Counted from the stretch's first letter, positions 15,747-23,130 are shown. The stretch is DNA of 26,386 nucleotides from an uncultured delta proteobacterium (GCA_903872255.1 CAIQJW010000136.1:1-26386); one strand, 5' to 3'. The notes: generated by a model not told the origin, from the letters alone. Numbers and translations are program-made.

Positions 15747-16658
15747 TCATCCTTTCAAAGTGATCGAATATTTTTTGATAAAGTGGTCGGGATTATACGA
15801 AAGCTTTGCCTCGCGCAATCCCGGTAACCCCAGGTCCTGCTCACGGTTAATGAACTTCATGTCAGTCCACCGGCGTGAAAATTGCTGGTTGATGAGTTGA
15901 TAGAGCCCCGGTATGCCCGGGTCGGCCTTTTCGATATGTATCACCGCCATCTCGTCTGATAAGGGCTCGCCCAGCGTAAACGCCTTGACCTCCCCATCCA
16001 CGATGATGACCGCTCCTGCCAGTTCGAGCGCCCGGTAATTATTGAGTATCTCCCGTATTGCATCCCACTCGCCGAGCAGGTTCAGGTCTTCTTCACATCG
16101 TCTTAAAAGGCACCATTTTTCCTGGAGGCTTAAAGCTGCCTCAATGTGGCGTTCGTTGAGCTCCTCATATACATACGAATCATAGCTCCTAAAGAACTGG
16201 TTGATGTGATTGCGCTTATTCCTGTTCCTGTTTCCCGGCAGGTCGATAAGGTCCCGGGTAAGATAGACATAATCAAAATGTTCCCTTTTCTCTTCTACGA
16301 GCAACCGGGAAGAACCGGATGCTTCAAGGGCCAGACCTCCATCTGCGCGCTCTATGGCCGGCGAGGAAATACCCCTTGTTTCCTTAAGCCACTCAAGAAG
16401 GGCCAGGCCCGTTTGCGCCCGGCCTGACGGCCCGATGGGCGCCATGGCAAAGTCAGGCCCCGGATTTTCCTTGCCGATCACGCACAGACAGTCCTTATAA
16501 AGGCACCAACGAAAACTGAAGTGTTTTCTCCAGATAAAAAGGTTGGTGAAGGTAAGCTCCGACGTTCCCGGCCGGTTGCTTTGCAGGATATCTGTCATAC
16601 TCTGCCTGTCATCTATCTCTATCGGCTTGAAATCAGGAAATAGCGGTAGGGACCCCAT
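15747..16658 (-). CDS. DUF2156 / LPG synthase C-terminal domain protein
   Basis: The 303-residue protein has features of the DUF2156 group (GNAT-like fold found in the C-terminal part of phosphatidylglycerol lysyltransferase). The C-terminal segment from FINREQDLGLPGLREAKLSY to the end is typical, as is the KRNHINQFFR stretch near 147-157. There are no membrane segments, unlike full-length MprF. The family is linked to transfer of aminoacyl groups from tRNA to lipids or other acceptors, but the soluble members are mostly uncharacterised. The ATG at 16658 has no ribosome site; a promoter 7 bases away suggests a leaderless message. It is followed by the ThiF-like gene. Confidence 0.82.
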   Translation of the reverse strand: MGSLPLFPDFKPIEIDDRQSMTDILQSNRPGTSELTFTNLFIWRKHFSFRWCLYKDCLCVIGKENPGPDFAMAPIGPSGRAQTGLALLEWLKETRGISSPAIERADGGLALEASGSSRLLVEEKREHFDYVYLTRDLIDLPGNRNRNKRNHINQFFRSYDSYVYEELNERHIEAALSLQEKWCLLRRCEEDLNLLGEWDAIREILNNYRALELAGAVIIVDGEVKAFTLGEPLSDEMAVIHIEKADPGIPGLYQLINQQFSRRWTDMKFINREQDLGLPGLREAKLSYNPDHFIKKYSITLKG

Positions 16659-16664
16659 TTTTCT

Positions 16665-16693
16665 ATTGAAGCCGAAATAGGTAGTTTTGTCAA
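16665..16693 (-). promoter_or_regulatory. Promoter of the DUF2156 gene, suggesting leaderless mRNA
   Basis: On the minus strand a consensus TTGACA (16693-16688), a 17-base spacer and TTCAAT (16670-16665) are followed by AGAAAA and then the ATG at 16658. The predicted start of transcription therefore falls at or within a base or two of the start codon. Confidence 0.6.
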
Positions 16694-16746
16694 GGAGAGT
16701 ACGCTTACGTCTCGCCTGCCCATTCCCATTGCACGTGGTTTTATGT

Positions 16747-16752
16747 TACAAT
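16747..16752 (+). promoter_or_regulatory. -10 box of the moxR-DUF58-transglutaminase cluster
   Basis: TACAAT is followed by 7 bases (TGCTTCT) and then the moxR ATG at 16760. The -35 region is weak. No ribosome site lies between the box and the ATG, so this message may be leaderless too. Confidence 0.45.
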
Positions 16753-16759
16753 TGCTTCT

Positions 16760-17713
16760 ATGGATGGCAAGGACCTGGCAATAGGGCTGGATATTAACAA
16801 AATTCACCACATAACAGATTCGCTGGCGGCATATCTGCAGGGCAAGGAGAAACCGCTTGGCCTTTCCCTGATCTCGTTCTTTTCACGGGGGCATCTGCTC
16901 ATAGAAGACCTGCCGGGTCTCGGCAAGACAACACTTGCGATCGGGATCGCCAAGTCCCTAGGCCTGACATTCGGCAGGATCCAGTGCACAAGCGACCTTC
17001 TCCCCACAGACATTACGGGGCTGTCCATCTACAACAAGACATCGGGCGAATTCGATTTTCACCCGGGGCCGATATTCAACAACATCGTTCTCTGCGACGA
17101 GATAAACCGTGCCACCCCGAAGACGCAGAGCGCCCTTCTGGAAGCCATGGAAGAAAAGCAGGTGACCATAGAGGGCAAGACATATAAACTTCCCAGGATA
17201 TTCTGTGTTATTGCGACACAGAACCCTGCCGAGCAATTCGGGACCTTTCCCCTGCCGGAATCCCAGCTCGACAGGTTCATGATGAAAATAAGCATAGGCT
17301 ATCCGTCCCGGCAGGCGGAGAAAGAGATCCTGAAGATCGGCAGCAAGCGGGAAGATATATATCTGATCGAGCCCGTCGTCGACCATGACGAGGTATCACA
17401 CATACAGGACGAGATCTCCCACAGCATTCACGTTTCCGACAAGATCCTTGAATACACACTATCCTTAATACAGGCTACGCGCACGAGCGAATACCTGTCG
17501 GCCGGCTTATCGACGCGGGGCGCCTTAACGATCATCAATACGGCAAAGACACACGCCTTTTTTCAAGACAGAAATTTTGTTATTCCCGAAGACGTCAGGG
17601 GCCTCGTAGAATATACGATCCCTCACCGTGTCATTTTCAAGGAAGAGTACGAGAACCTCAATAAAAGGGAGATTGTACGATCGATCATAGACACAGTTCC
17701 AACACCCCTGTAA
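16760..17713 (+). CDS. MoxR-family AAA+ ATPase
   Basis: The 317-residue protein has the AAA_3 layout of MoxR proteins. Walker A is EDLPGLGKTT (49-58), Walker B is IVLCDEINRA (109-118), then ALLEAMEE, a sensor-1 ATQNP and the sensor-2/lid region with STRGAL. MoxR ATPases act as chaperones for partner proteins, usually encoded next to DUF58 and VWA or transglutaminase proteins, as here. The stop TAA at 17711-17713 shares its last A with the ATC proposed as the DUF58 start. The ATG at 16760 has no ribosome site but follows a TACAAT box by 7 bases. Confidence 0.94.
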   Translation: MDGKDLAIGLDINKIHHITDSLAAYLQGKEKPLGLSLISFFSRGHLLIEDLPGLGKTTLAIGIAKSLGLTFGRIQCTSDLLPTDITGLSIYNKTSGEFDFHPGPIFNNIVLCDEINRATPKTQSALLEAMEEKQVTIEGKTYKLPRIFCVIATQNPAEQFGTFPLPESQLDRFMMKISIGYPSRQAEKEILKIGSKREDIYLIEPVVDHDEVSHIQDEISHSIHVSDKILEYTLSLIQATRTSEYLSAGLSTRGALTIINTAKTHAFFQDRNFVIPEDVRGLVEYTIPHRVIFKEEYENLNKREIVRSIIDTVPTPL

Positions 17714-18609
17714 TCAAAATATCCACAGCCGGGTTCCTTTATATAGCGATCACGATCTTCCTGGGCATCGCTGCCGCCAATACCAACAATAACCTCGTTT
17801 TCCTGATCGTATCGGCACTGCTCAGTTTTATGAGCATTTCCGGCTTTTTCGGAAGGGCCAACCTTTCAAAGCTGGACCTGGGGATCAATTTCCCGCAGGA
17901 AGTGTATGCGGGAAGCCAGGTGCCGGTCAAAATAACCATGGAAAACCGGCGCAGGCACCTGCCCGCCTTTCTTATCGGCCTTAAGGCCGACCGTATCTCC
18001 GTGCTCCTTCCCTTCACACCTGGCAGGAGCACATCGTCGGTCTTTACAAACGTGACTTTTCGTGAACGCGGCCTCCACACGATCGAAAACCCGCGCGTAT
18101 CCTCGGTTTTCCCGTTCAATTTTTTTACCCGCTTCAAAACTCTCCGCAAGGCGTACACGATCATCGTGCTGCCAAGGTTAAAGGCATGTGATCTGGGAAG
18201 CCTCTACCGCAAGGAGCGCAGGCCGCGCGGTGAAAAGATATCCGATGCGATCGGCTATGATGCCGATGTCATATCGATCAGGGAATATGTCCGGGGAGAC
18301 CCTATCAAATACATTAACTGGAAGGCAACGGCAAAAACGGGGAAGCTCAAGACAAAAGAGTTGTCATCGCTTTCCTATCAGCCGGTCGTCATAGAATTCG
18401 AAAATGTCATTATACGCGATGTCGAAGAGCGGATTTCCTGCGTCGCCTATACGATCGTACAGCTTGTCAAGAATAATGTCCCGGTCGGCCTTAAGATAAA
18501 CGGCAGGCTTTTTCCGCCTGACACAACGGGGGTCCATAAGCTGAATATGTTAAGAGAGCTGGCCGTGTATGAAAGGGAAGATATATCCGCATCCATTATG
18601 ACAGCATAG
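17713..18609 (+). CDS. DUF58 protein, apparent ATC start
   Basis: The 298-residue reading gives the normal DUF58 layout: two adjacent N-terminal membrane segments (about residues 6-24 and 29-43, around the AAANTNNNLVFLIVSALLSF stretch), a beta-rich middle and the signature REYVRGDPIKYINWKATAKT near 200. The first ATG in frame (17830) would remove both membrane segments. Between the in-frame stop at 17662 and 17830 there is no ATG, GTG or TTG. ATC at 17713 overlaps the moxR stop as TAATC, the form the common TAATG overlap would take after one base change. DUF58 proteins work with MoxR and transglutaminase-like membrane proteins, probably at the cell envelope. The gene is certain; the start is inference. 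Confidence 0.85.
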   Translation: MKISTAGFLYIAITIFLGIAAANTNNNLVFLIVSALLSFMSISGFFGRANLSKLDLGINFPQEVYAGSQVPVKITMENRRRHLPAFLIGLKADRISVLLPFTPGRSTSSVFTNVTFRERGLHTIENPRVSSVFPFNFFTRFKTLRKAYTIIVLPRLKACDLGSLYRKERRPRGEKISDAIGYDADVISIREYVRGDPIKYINWKATAKTGKLKTKELSSLSYQPVVIEFENVIIRDVEERISCVAYTIVQLVKNNVPVGLKINGRLFPPDTTGVHKLNMLRELAVYEREDISASIMTA

Positions 18610-18626
18610 GCAGGGACTTAATTAAC

Positions 18627-18650
18627 ATGGCAAAAATTACCCGGCAATGA
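18627..18650 (+). other. Possible 7-codon leader ORF coupled to the transglutaminase gene
   Basis: ATG at 18627 encodes MAKITRQ and stops at TGA 18648-18650, which overlaps the next ATG (18647) as ATGA. CAGGGA lies about 10 bases upstream of the small ORF, while the main ATG has no ribosome site of its own. Translation of the short peptide could deliver ribosomes to the downstream gene. Confidence 0.35.
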
Positions 18651-20626
18651 TAGCGCTTAACTTTACCCAGCTGAAAGTCCGCACTGTTGTCAATATCTTC
18701 ACGTATCTTACCGGGACCCTGTGCATCGTAGCCCTGTCGGGGCACATCCCGGTCGTCTATCCCCTTCTGCTTCTAGCCGCAATGGGCCTGTCCGTGTACT
18801 TTGACATCAGGAAGATATACATTCCCCGGTGGCTGCTCACCATTTTATCGGTCGTTGTCCTTCTTTATTTTGCTGTGCAGTTCGATATGCAGGACCTTAT
18901 CGGGCATATCATGGAAATCCTTTTCGTTCTCATGGGTATCAAATTTCTGGAGCACAAGGAATTCCGCGATTACATGCAGATATATGCCCTGGCGCTCTTC
19001 GTGCTTGCGGGGCTCGGCCTTGTGACCCTTGGAATGGCATTTGTCGCATACCTGCTCTTCTTTTTTATCCTGTTGTGCCTGGCGCTTATATTCCTGACAT
19101 TTTATTCCCAGGACCCCGAACTGGAGCTCACCAACCAGACCATACGGACAATGATAACCAAGAGCCTGTGGATACCCGTCCTTGCCATACCGTTATCCGG
19201 CCTTATGTTCCTCATACTGCCCCGCACCAGCTACCCGATCCTGACCTTTCTCAATAGACCCGACAAAGCACGGTCCGGCTTTACGGACAATGTCAGGCTT
19301 GGCCACGTGTCGGACATACAGGAGGACGAAAGGATTATTTTCAGAGTGACAATGGAAAAGATCGACGAATCTCTTTTGTATTGGAGGGGGATCACCCTCG
19401 ATCATTTCGACGGGAGATCCTGGAAAGGGACGAAGAAGCATTATTATTCGGCGGCGAAGGGCACAACCCCCGTGGGAAAACGCATAGATCAGACGATATA
19501 TCTCGAGCCTTACGAAAATTCTTCCCTGTTTGCCCTCGACAAACCGATACATGTCGAGGGCAGGGCCGTGCGAAAATACGATGACCTCACGTTCGCCATG
19601 CCGTCATATATAGAAAGGCGGGTACGATACACGGTCTTTTCGATAATCTCCGATGTCGTTCCTGAAGACAATATTGACCGCGAAAAACATTTGCAGCTTC
19701 CCCGGGACCTGTCTCCTCTCATTGTCTCGCTCGCGAAAACTTTTACCGTGAAGAACGATAGTGAAGCAACCATCAAAAAGATCATCGATCATCTCAATTC
19801 TGACAGGTACAAGTACACCCTCAAGGGCCTTCCGCTAACGAAGAATCCCATGGAGAGCTTTTTCTTCGAATCCCCGTCCGGCAACTGCGAATATTTCGCA
19901 TCGGGCATGGCCGTTCTTTTGCGCGTCAACAGCATTCCTTCCCGCATCGTCGGGGGATATCGGGGAGGATATTATAATGAGATGGGAAATTATTACCTGA
20001 TCCCGCAGAAGAATGCACATGTCTGGGTCGAAGCCTATATTGACGGTAAAGGGTGGGTCCGCTTCGATCCGACGCCTGCGTCTTACGAAGCATTCACGCC
20101 CGCTTACAAACAGGGTGTCTTCCTTAAGGTTCAGCTTTTCTTTGATACGATAAATTATTACTGGTACGGAATAGTCCTCACCTATAATCTAGAACGGCAA
20201 TTGTCGATCACCAGGTCGATAATGTCAGAAATTAAAAAACCGTCTTTTTCGTTCGCCTTCCTCAAGTCCGGGTTCGTTAGATATACCGGGATCGCCCTGG
20301 TGATCATCATCCTCATCATTGCCGCGTGGACCTTCGCGCGGTCGGCAAGCCCCCGGGAAATAGTGGTCCTCGACCGTTTCCTCAAAAAGCTCAGGGCCCT
20401 GGGGTATCCAAAGGGAGAATTCGAGGGGCTTGAAGAATTCACGGCCCGGATCCCCGACGAGAACATCCGGAGGATATCCCTGGAATTCGTACGCAGCTTC
20501 GAGAATATTTACTATACTGACCGGCCATTTATGATAGAAGATTTAAGAAGGCTCGAAAAGATCGTGGAGAATCTCGACGATGCAAAAGGAAGTAACCACG
20601 GATATGATCAAAAAAGACCTGTGTGA
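18647..20626 (+). CDS. TgpA-like membrane transglutaminase (DUF3488 + transglutaminase core)
   Basis: The 659-residue membrane protein starts with several hydrophobic segments (about residues 14-200, DUF3488-type). A soluble region follows, ending in a transglutaminase core with Cys414 in SGNCEYFASGMAVLLR, His458 in NAHVWVEAY and Asp474 in FDPTP. There is a further membrane segment at about 547-565 and a cytoplasmic tail resembling DUF4129. The catalytic domain is expected outside the cytoplasmic membrane. Together with MoxR and DUF58 it forms a conserved three-gene module; its substrate is unknown. The ATG overlaps the stop of a possible 7-codon leader ORF. Confidence 0.93.
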   Translation: MIALNFTQLKVRTVVNIFTYLTGTLCIVALSGHIPVVYPLLLLAAMGLSVYFDIRKIYIPRWLLTILSVVVLLYFAVQFDMQDLIGHIMEILFVLMGIKFLEHKEFRDYMQIYALALFVLAGLGLVTLGMAFVAYLLFFFILLCLALIFLTFYSQDPELELTNQTIRTMITKSLWIPVLAIPLSGLMFLILPRTSYPILTFLNRPDKARSGFTDNVRLGHVSDIQEDERIIFRVTMEKIDESLLYWRGITLDHFDGRSWKGTKKHYYSAAKGTTPVGKRIDQTIYLEPYENSSLFALDKPIHVEGRAVRKYDDLTFAMPSYIERRVRYTVFSIISDVVPEDNIDREKHLQLPRDLSPLIVSLAKTFTVKNDSEATIKKIIDHLNSDRYKYTLKGLPLTKNPMESFFFESPSGNCEYFASGMAVLLRVNSIPSRIVGGYRGGYYNEMGNYYLIPQKNAHVWVEAYIDGKGWVRFDPTPASYEAFTPAYKQGVFLKVQLFFDTINYYWYGIVLTYNLERQLSITRSIMSEIKKPSFSFAFLKSGFVRYTGIALVIIILIIAAWTFARSASPREIVVLDRFLKKLRALGYPKGEFEGLEEFTARIPDENIRRISLEFVRSFENIYYTDRPFMIEDLRRLEKIVENLDDAKGSNHGYDQKRPV

Positions 20627-20701
20627 AAATGGCATGATGGATCGCTCAGCGATAACGACAAAAGATGGATTATGGATTGTCATTCAAAAAGGGGGTTAAC
20701 C

Positions 20702-21139
20702 ATGGAGCTCACCAGGGAAAAGATCGGTGAATTTCTCAAGTTATCAGAGTGCCACATTGTTATCGACAAAGCTATCTATGATCCGGATTTTCCGGATGAG
20801 ATCGAATTGTTTAAAATTCTTGACGCGAAGGACCCGGATTTTTCGAGCCATATACCTGAATACCCTATCTATCCCGATTACGCGGTGTACAAACTGGTAA
20901 ACCAGGGAATACGCCTTCTGATCGCGATATTATACCCCGATCTCGAGGGTATCCCGGTAGGTATGATCGAACATACAAAACTGAGGGGGAAGCTCTACCC
21001 CGGTGATACGATACACACAATTATCAAGAAATGGCAGGAAAGAAGCATGATCGCCAAGTTCGAGATAGCCATAGAAAACCAGAAAGGGACCCTGGTATAT
21101 GAATCAACACTCTACGGGACCGTGATAGACAAAACATGA
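20702..21139 (+). CDS. FabZ-like hotdog-fold protein lacking the catalytic glutamate
   Basis: The 145-residue protein shows the FabZ/FabA hotdog pattern. H-x-P-x-x-P-x-x-P occurs at 50-58 (HIPEYPIYP), followed by a helix, and the KLRGKLYPGD strand-turn at 93-102 matches the substrate-tunnel segment of dehydratases. In FabZ a Glu in the central helix pairs with the His; at the aligned place here is Lys64 (YAVYKLVNQ), so normal 3-hydroxyacyl-ACP dehydratase chemistry is doubtful. I chose ATG 20702 because AAGGGGG lies 6 bases upstream; a 10-residue longer frame starts at 20672 without a site. It lies between the transglutaminase and the binding protein. Acyl binding is a guess. Confidence 0.65.
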   Translation: MELTREKIGEFLKLSECHIVIDKAIYDPDFPDEIELFKILDAKDPDFSSHIPEYPIYPDYAVYKLVNQGIRLLIAILYPDLEGIPVGMIEHTKLRGKLYPGDTIHTIIKKWQERSMIAKFEIAIENQKGTLVYESTLYGTVIDKT

Positions 21140-21163
21140 TAACGTGTTCTGCTGCGGGATGCA

Positions 21164-21192
21164 TTGCAAAGATTTTTCATGTCAGATATAAT
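21164..21192 (+). promoter_or_regulatory. Sigma70-type promoter of the binding-protein gene
   Basis: TTGCAA (21164-21169), a 17-base spacer and a consensus TATAAT (21187-21192) lie 40 bases upstream of the ATG at 21232, so this gene can be expressed independently of the cluster before it. Confidence 0.75.
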
Positions 21193-21231
21193 GAACCCAT
21201 CATCACACCATCGATAAAAAGGGGAATGACC

Positions 21232-22044
21232 ATGAAAATGATGAACGCAGTGTTCGTTGTGCTGCTTACCCTTGTCTTATGCACCGCCGCATCCGGACAG
21301 AGCAAAGTTGAACCCGGCCGGGACCGGTCTTTCGATGAAATAAAAGCGAAAGGCGTCATGGTAATTGGAATTGACGATGCCTTTCCGCCCATGGCCTTCA
21401 GAGACAGCGATACCAAAGAAATTATCGGCCTCGATGCCGATCTTGCCCGAAAAACGGCTGAGCTCCTTGGGATCAAGGCCGAGTTCAAACCGATACCCTG
21501 GGACAAGACTATCCCCCGTCTCAATACGGGTGATGTCGACGTTGTATGGAGCGGTTTATCGATCCTCCCTGAAAGGGAGAAACAGATGCTCTTCTCGCAG
21601 CCCTATCTCCAAAGCCGCCAGGTGATCGTCGTAAAAAACGGGTCGAACATCGCCCGCAAAAGCGACCTCACGCAAAAAAGCGTTGGCTTCCAGCGAGGCT
21701 CATCAAGCGAGAAATGGATCGTTTCCGATCCCGGGATAGTTAACTCGTTAAAAGATATGGCCGCATACAGAAATAATCAGCTTGCCCTTAAAGACCTTGA
21801 GACCGGACTCATCGATGCGGTGGTTTTGGATGAGGTGATAGCGCGCTATATCCTTACTAAAAAACCGGACGCCTTTATCGTGCTTGGCGAGGGTTTTGGA
21901 AAAGAGCTTTACGGTGTTGGTTTCCGCAAGAAAGATATTGCCCTTCGGGATGCGGTAGACCGTGTGCTTGCAGAAATGAAAAAGGATGGCACCATTGACC
22001 GCGCTGCCCAAAAATGGCTCGGCGGGAAATTCACGGTCAAATAA
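21232..22044 (+). CDS. Periplasmic amino-acid-type substrate-binding protein (SBP family 3)
   Basis: The 270-residue secreted protein has an N-terminal signal peptide (about 1-22, a hydrophobic core after KMMNAV and a cut near ASG-QS). The mature part follows SBP_bac_3: GVMVIGIDDAFPPMAFRD at the start, IIGLDADLA, WDKTIPRLNTGDVDVVWSG, LDEVIARY and the closing DGTIDRAAQKWLGG. These proteins bind amino acids or similar small solutes and deliver them to an ABC permease or sensor kinase; no permease is nearby, so it is an orphan. A frame opens at 21136, but the ATG at 21232 has AGGGG 7 bases upstream and begins the signal peptide. Its 3' end faces the MoaD-like gene across a short 7-base repeat array. 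Confidence 0.9.
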   Translation: MKMMNAVFVVLLTLVLCTAASGQSKVEPGRDRSFDEIKAKGVMVIGIDDAFPPMAFRDSDTKEIIGLDADLARKTAELLGIKAEFKPIPWDKTIPRLNTGDVDVVWSGLSILPEREKQMLFSQPYLQSRQVIVVKNGSNIARKSDLTQKSVGFQRGSSSEKWIVSDPGIVNSLKDMAAYRNNQLALKDLETGLIDAVVLDEVIARYILTKKPDAFIVLGEGFGKELYGVGFRKKDIALRDAVDRVLAEMKKDGTIDRAAQKWLGGKFTVK

Positions 22045-22079
22045 CCGGACACTCTATATCAATCTGTGTATTTTACTTA

Positions 22080-22104
22080 GAACTTTGAACGTGGAACTTT
22101 GAAC
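22080..22104. repeat. GAAC-type 7-base tandem array
   Basis: Units GAACTTT, GAACGTG, GAACTTT and a partial GAAC run in register with a 7-base period. The array sits in the 69-base gap between two convergent genes, 36 bases after one stop codon and 10 bases from the other. Confidence 0.75.
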
Positions 22105-22113
22105 TGCCCTTCG

Positions 22114-22407
22114 TTATCCCCCAGCCAGAGGGTCCATATAGGCTTCGACACGAACTGTGTCGCCTTCGCTTACCTTTTTCTTGAGCCCTTCGGAAAACGA
22201 GAAATGATTCTCCCCGTTGAGATAGAGATGATGCAGGTCATCTCCCATTTCACCTCTCTCCATAAATCTCAGGTACGGGTATTTTTCGGCCAGCTTTCCA
22301 AGGACGTCCTTCAACGTGTTCTCACTATCTTTCAGCTCGACCGTGAGCGGAGGCTCAAAAACATTCTTGATCCTGAGGTTTGAATCTACCTTGACAGTTA
22401 TCTTCAT
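22114..22407 (-). CDS. MoaD/ThiS-family ubiquitin-like sulfur carrier, C-terminal Gly-Gly
   Basis: The 97-residue protein begins MKITVKV, has the beta-grasp pattern (LTVELKDSENTLKDVLGKLA, then LYLNGE and EGDTVRV) and ends DPLAGG, the free Gly-Gly tail used for thiocarboxylation in molybdopterin or thiazole synthesis. I chose ATG 22407 because GGAGGT lies 7 bases upstream; a GTG at 22416 is also open. It is slightly long for MoaD (about 80). It lies downstream of, and on the same strand as, the molybdenum hydroxylase genes, which favours a molybdopterin role. The E1-like protein at 14958-15737 could be its activating enzyme, but this is only suggested by co-occurrence. Confidence 0.82.
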   Translation of the reverse strand: MKITVKVDSNLRIKNVFEPPLTVELKDSENTLKDVLGKLAEKYPYLRFMERGEMGDDLHHLYLNGENHFSFSEGLKKKVSEGDTVRVEAYMDPLAGG

Positions 22408-22439
22408 GTCCTGCACCTCCAGAATAACTTAACTAATAT

Positions 22440-22476
22440 ATTATAACCATGTTTCGGTAAAATAAAAAGGCCTTTT
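22440..22476 (-). promoter_or_regulatory. Candidate promoter and 12-bp palindrome upstream of the MoaD-like gene
   Basis: On the minus strand a consensus TATAAT sits at 22445-22440 with a poor -35. The perfect palindrome AAAAGGCCTTTT (22465-22476) covers the -35 position and could be an operator. Confidence 0.35.
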
Positions 22477-22529
22477 AACCCCGCGATACAAAAGGGATAA
22501 TAACCGGCCGGAAAAACAAAGACACTGAA

Positions 22530-22587
22530 TCCCGGCTTTCGCCGGAATGACGTGGGTTGGGGGATCCCGGCTTTCGCCGGAATGACG
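22530..22587. repeat. Two copies of a REP-like hairpin unit
   Basis: Two identical 23-base units (22530-22552 and 22565-22587) share a CCGGC-TTTC-GCCGG hairpin core followed by AATGACG, at a 35-base period. Similar dispersed palindromic units are common in proteobacterial intergenic DNA. They lie downstream of the molybdenum hydroxylase operon and may help terminate or protect its mRNA. Confidence 0.75.
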
Positions 22588-22600
22588 ACAAGAGGTAGAA

Positions 22601-22670
22601 GCCTTTCGCCTTTCGCCTTTCGCCTTTCGCCTTTCGCCGTTAGCCGTTCGCCGTTAGCCGTTTGCCTTTT
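22601..22670. repeat. GCCTTTC-type 7-base tandem array overlapping a gene end
   Basis: Ten contiguous 7-base units: GCCTTTC five times, then GCCGTTA, GCCGTTC, GCCGTTA, GCCGTTT and GCCTTTT. The consensus is GCCNTTN. Bases 22654-22670 are also the last codons and TAA stop of the 2Fe-2S subunit gene, so the array provides the stop codon. Confidence 0.85.
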
Positions 22671-23130
22671 TCGCCGCGTCCTCCACCGCTTCTATGATCT
22701 TCTTATATCCCGTACACCGGCAGATATTCGACGATATTGTTTTTATTATATCTTTTTTCGTCGGTTTTTTATTGCGGTCGAGGAGCGCTTTTGCGGTCAT
22801 TATCATGCCGGATGTACAGAAGCCGCACTGGACGGCACCTTTTTCCATGAATGCCTGCTGCAGGGGGTGCAGCTTTCCATCCTGCCGTAGGCCTTCAACT
22901 GTCGCGATCACCGTACCTTCCGCTTCGGGGGTGAGGACAAGGCACGATCTCACGGGCACGCCGTTCATCACGACCGTACATGCCCCGCACGAACCCATTC
23001 CACAGGCCTCTTTTGCCCCCGTCAGGTTGAGGCGCTCGCGCAGAGTCTCCAGAAGGGTTTCATAGGGACGCACGTCGAGGCTTACCTTCTCGTTGTTTAT
23101 CTCGAAACTGACCCGTGTCGTCTTCATCAT
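22654..23130 (-). CDS. Molybdenum hydroxylase 2Fe-2S subunit (CoxS/HcrC-like)
   Basis: The 158-residue protein has the two [2Fe-2S] domains of the xanthine dehydrogenase family small subunit. The plant-type ferredoxin cluster uses Cys43, Cys48, Cys51 and Cys63, and the C-terminal helical domain uses Cys102, Cys105, Cys137 and Cys139 (CGFCTSGM and CRCTGY). It carries electrons between the molybdopterin and FAD subunits. Its ATG overlaps the FAD-subunit stop by 4 bases (ATGA). The last residues (KKANG) and the TAA stop lie inside a 7-base tandem array, so the tail length may vary between strains. Confidence 0.95.
   Translation of the reverse strand: MMKTTRVSFEINNEKVSLDVRPYETLLETLRERLNLTGAKEACGMGSCGACTVVMNGVPVRSCLVLTPEAEGTVIATVEGLRQDGKLHPLQQAFMEKGAVQCGFCTSGMIMTAKALLDRNKKPTKKDIIKTISSNICRCTGYKKIIEAVEDAAKKANG

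Noticed and set aside
17650..17713. Programmed -1 frameshift from moxR into DUF58
   Set aside because: No standard slippery heptamer in the overlap region; moxR ends at a normal family length. A start at ATC is simpler, though unproven.
22601..22670. CRISPR-like repeat array
   Set aside because: Contiguous 7-base units without spacers; no cas genes in the window.
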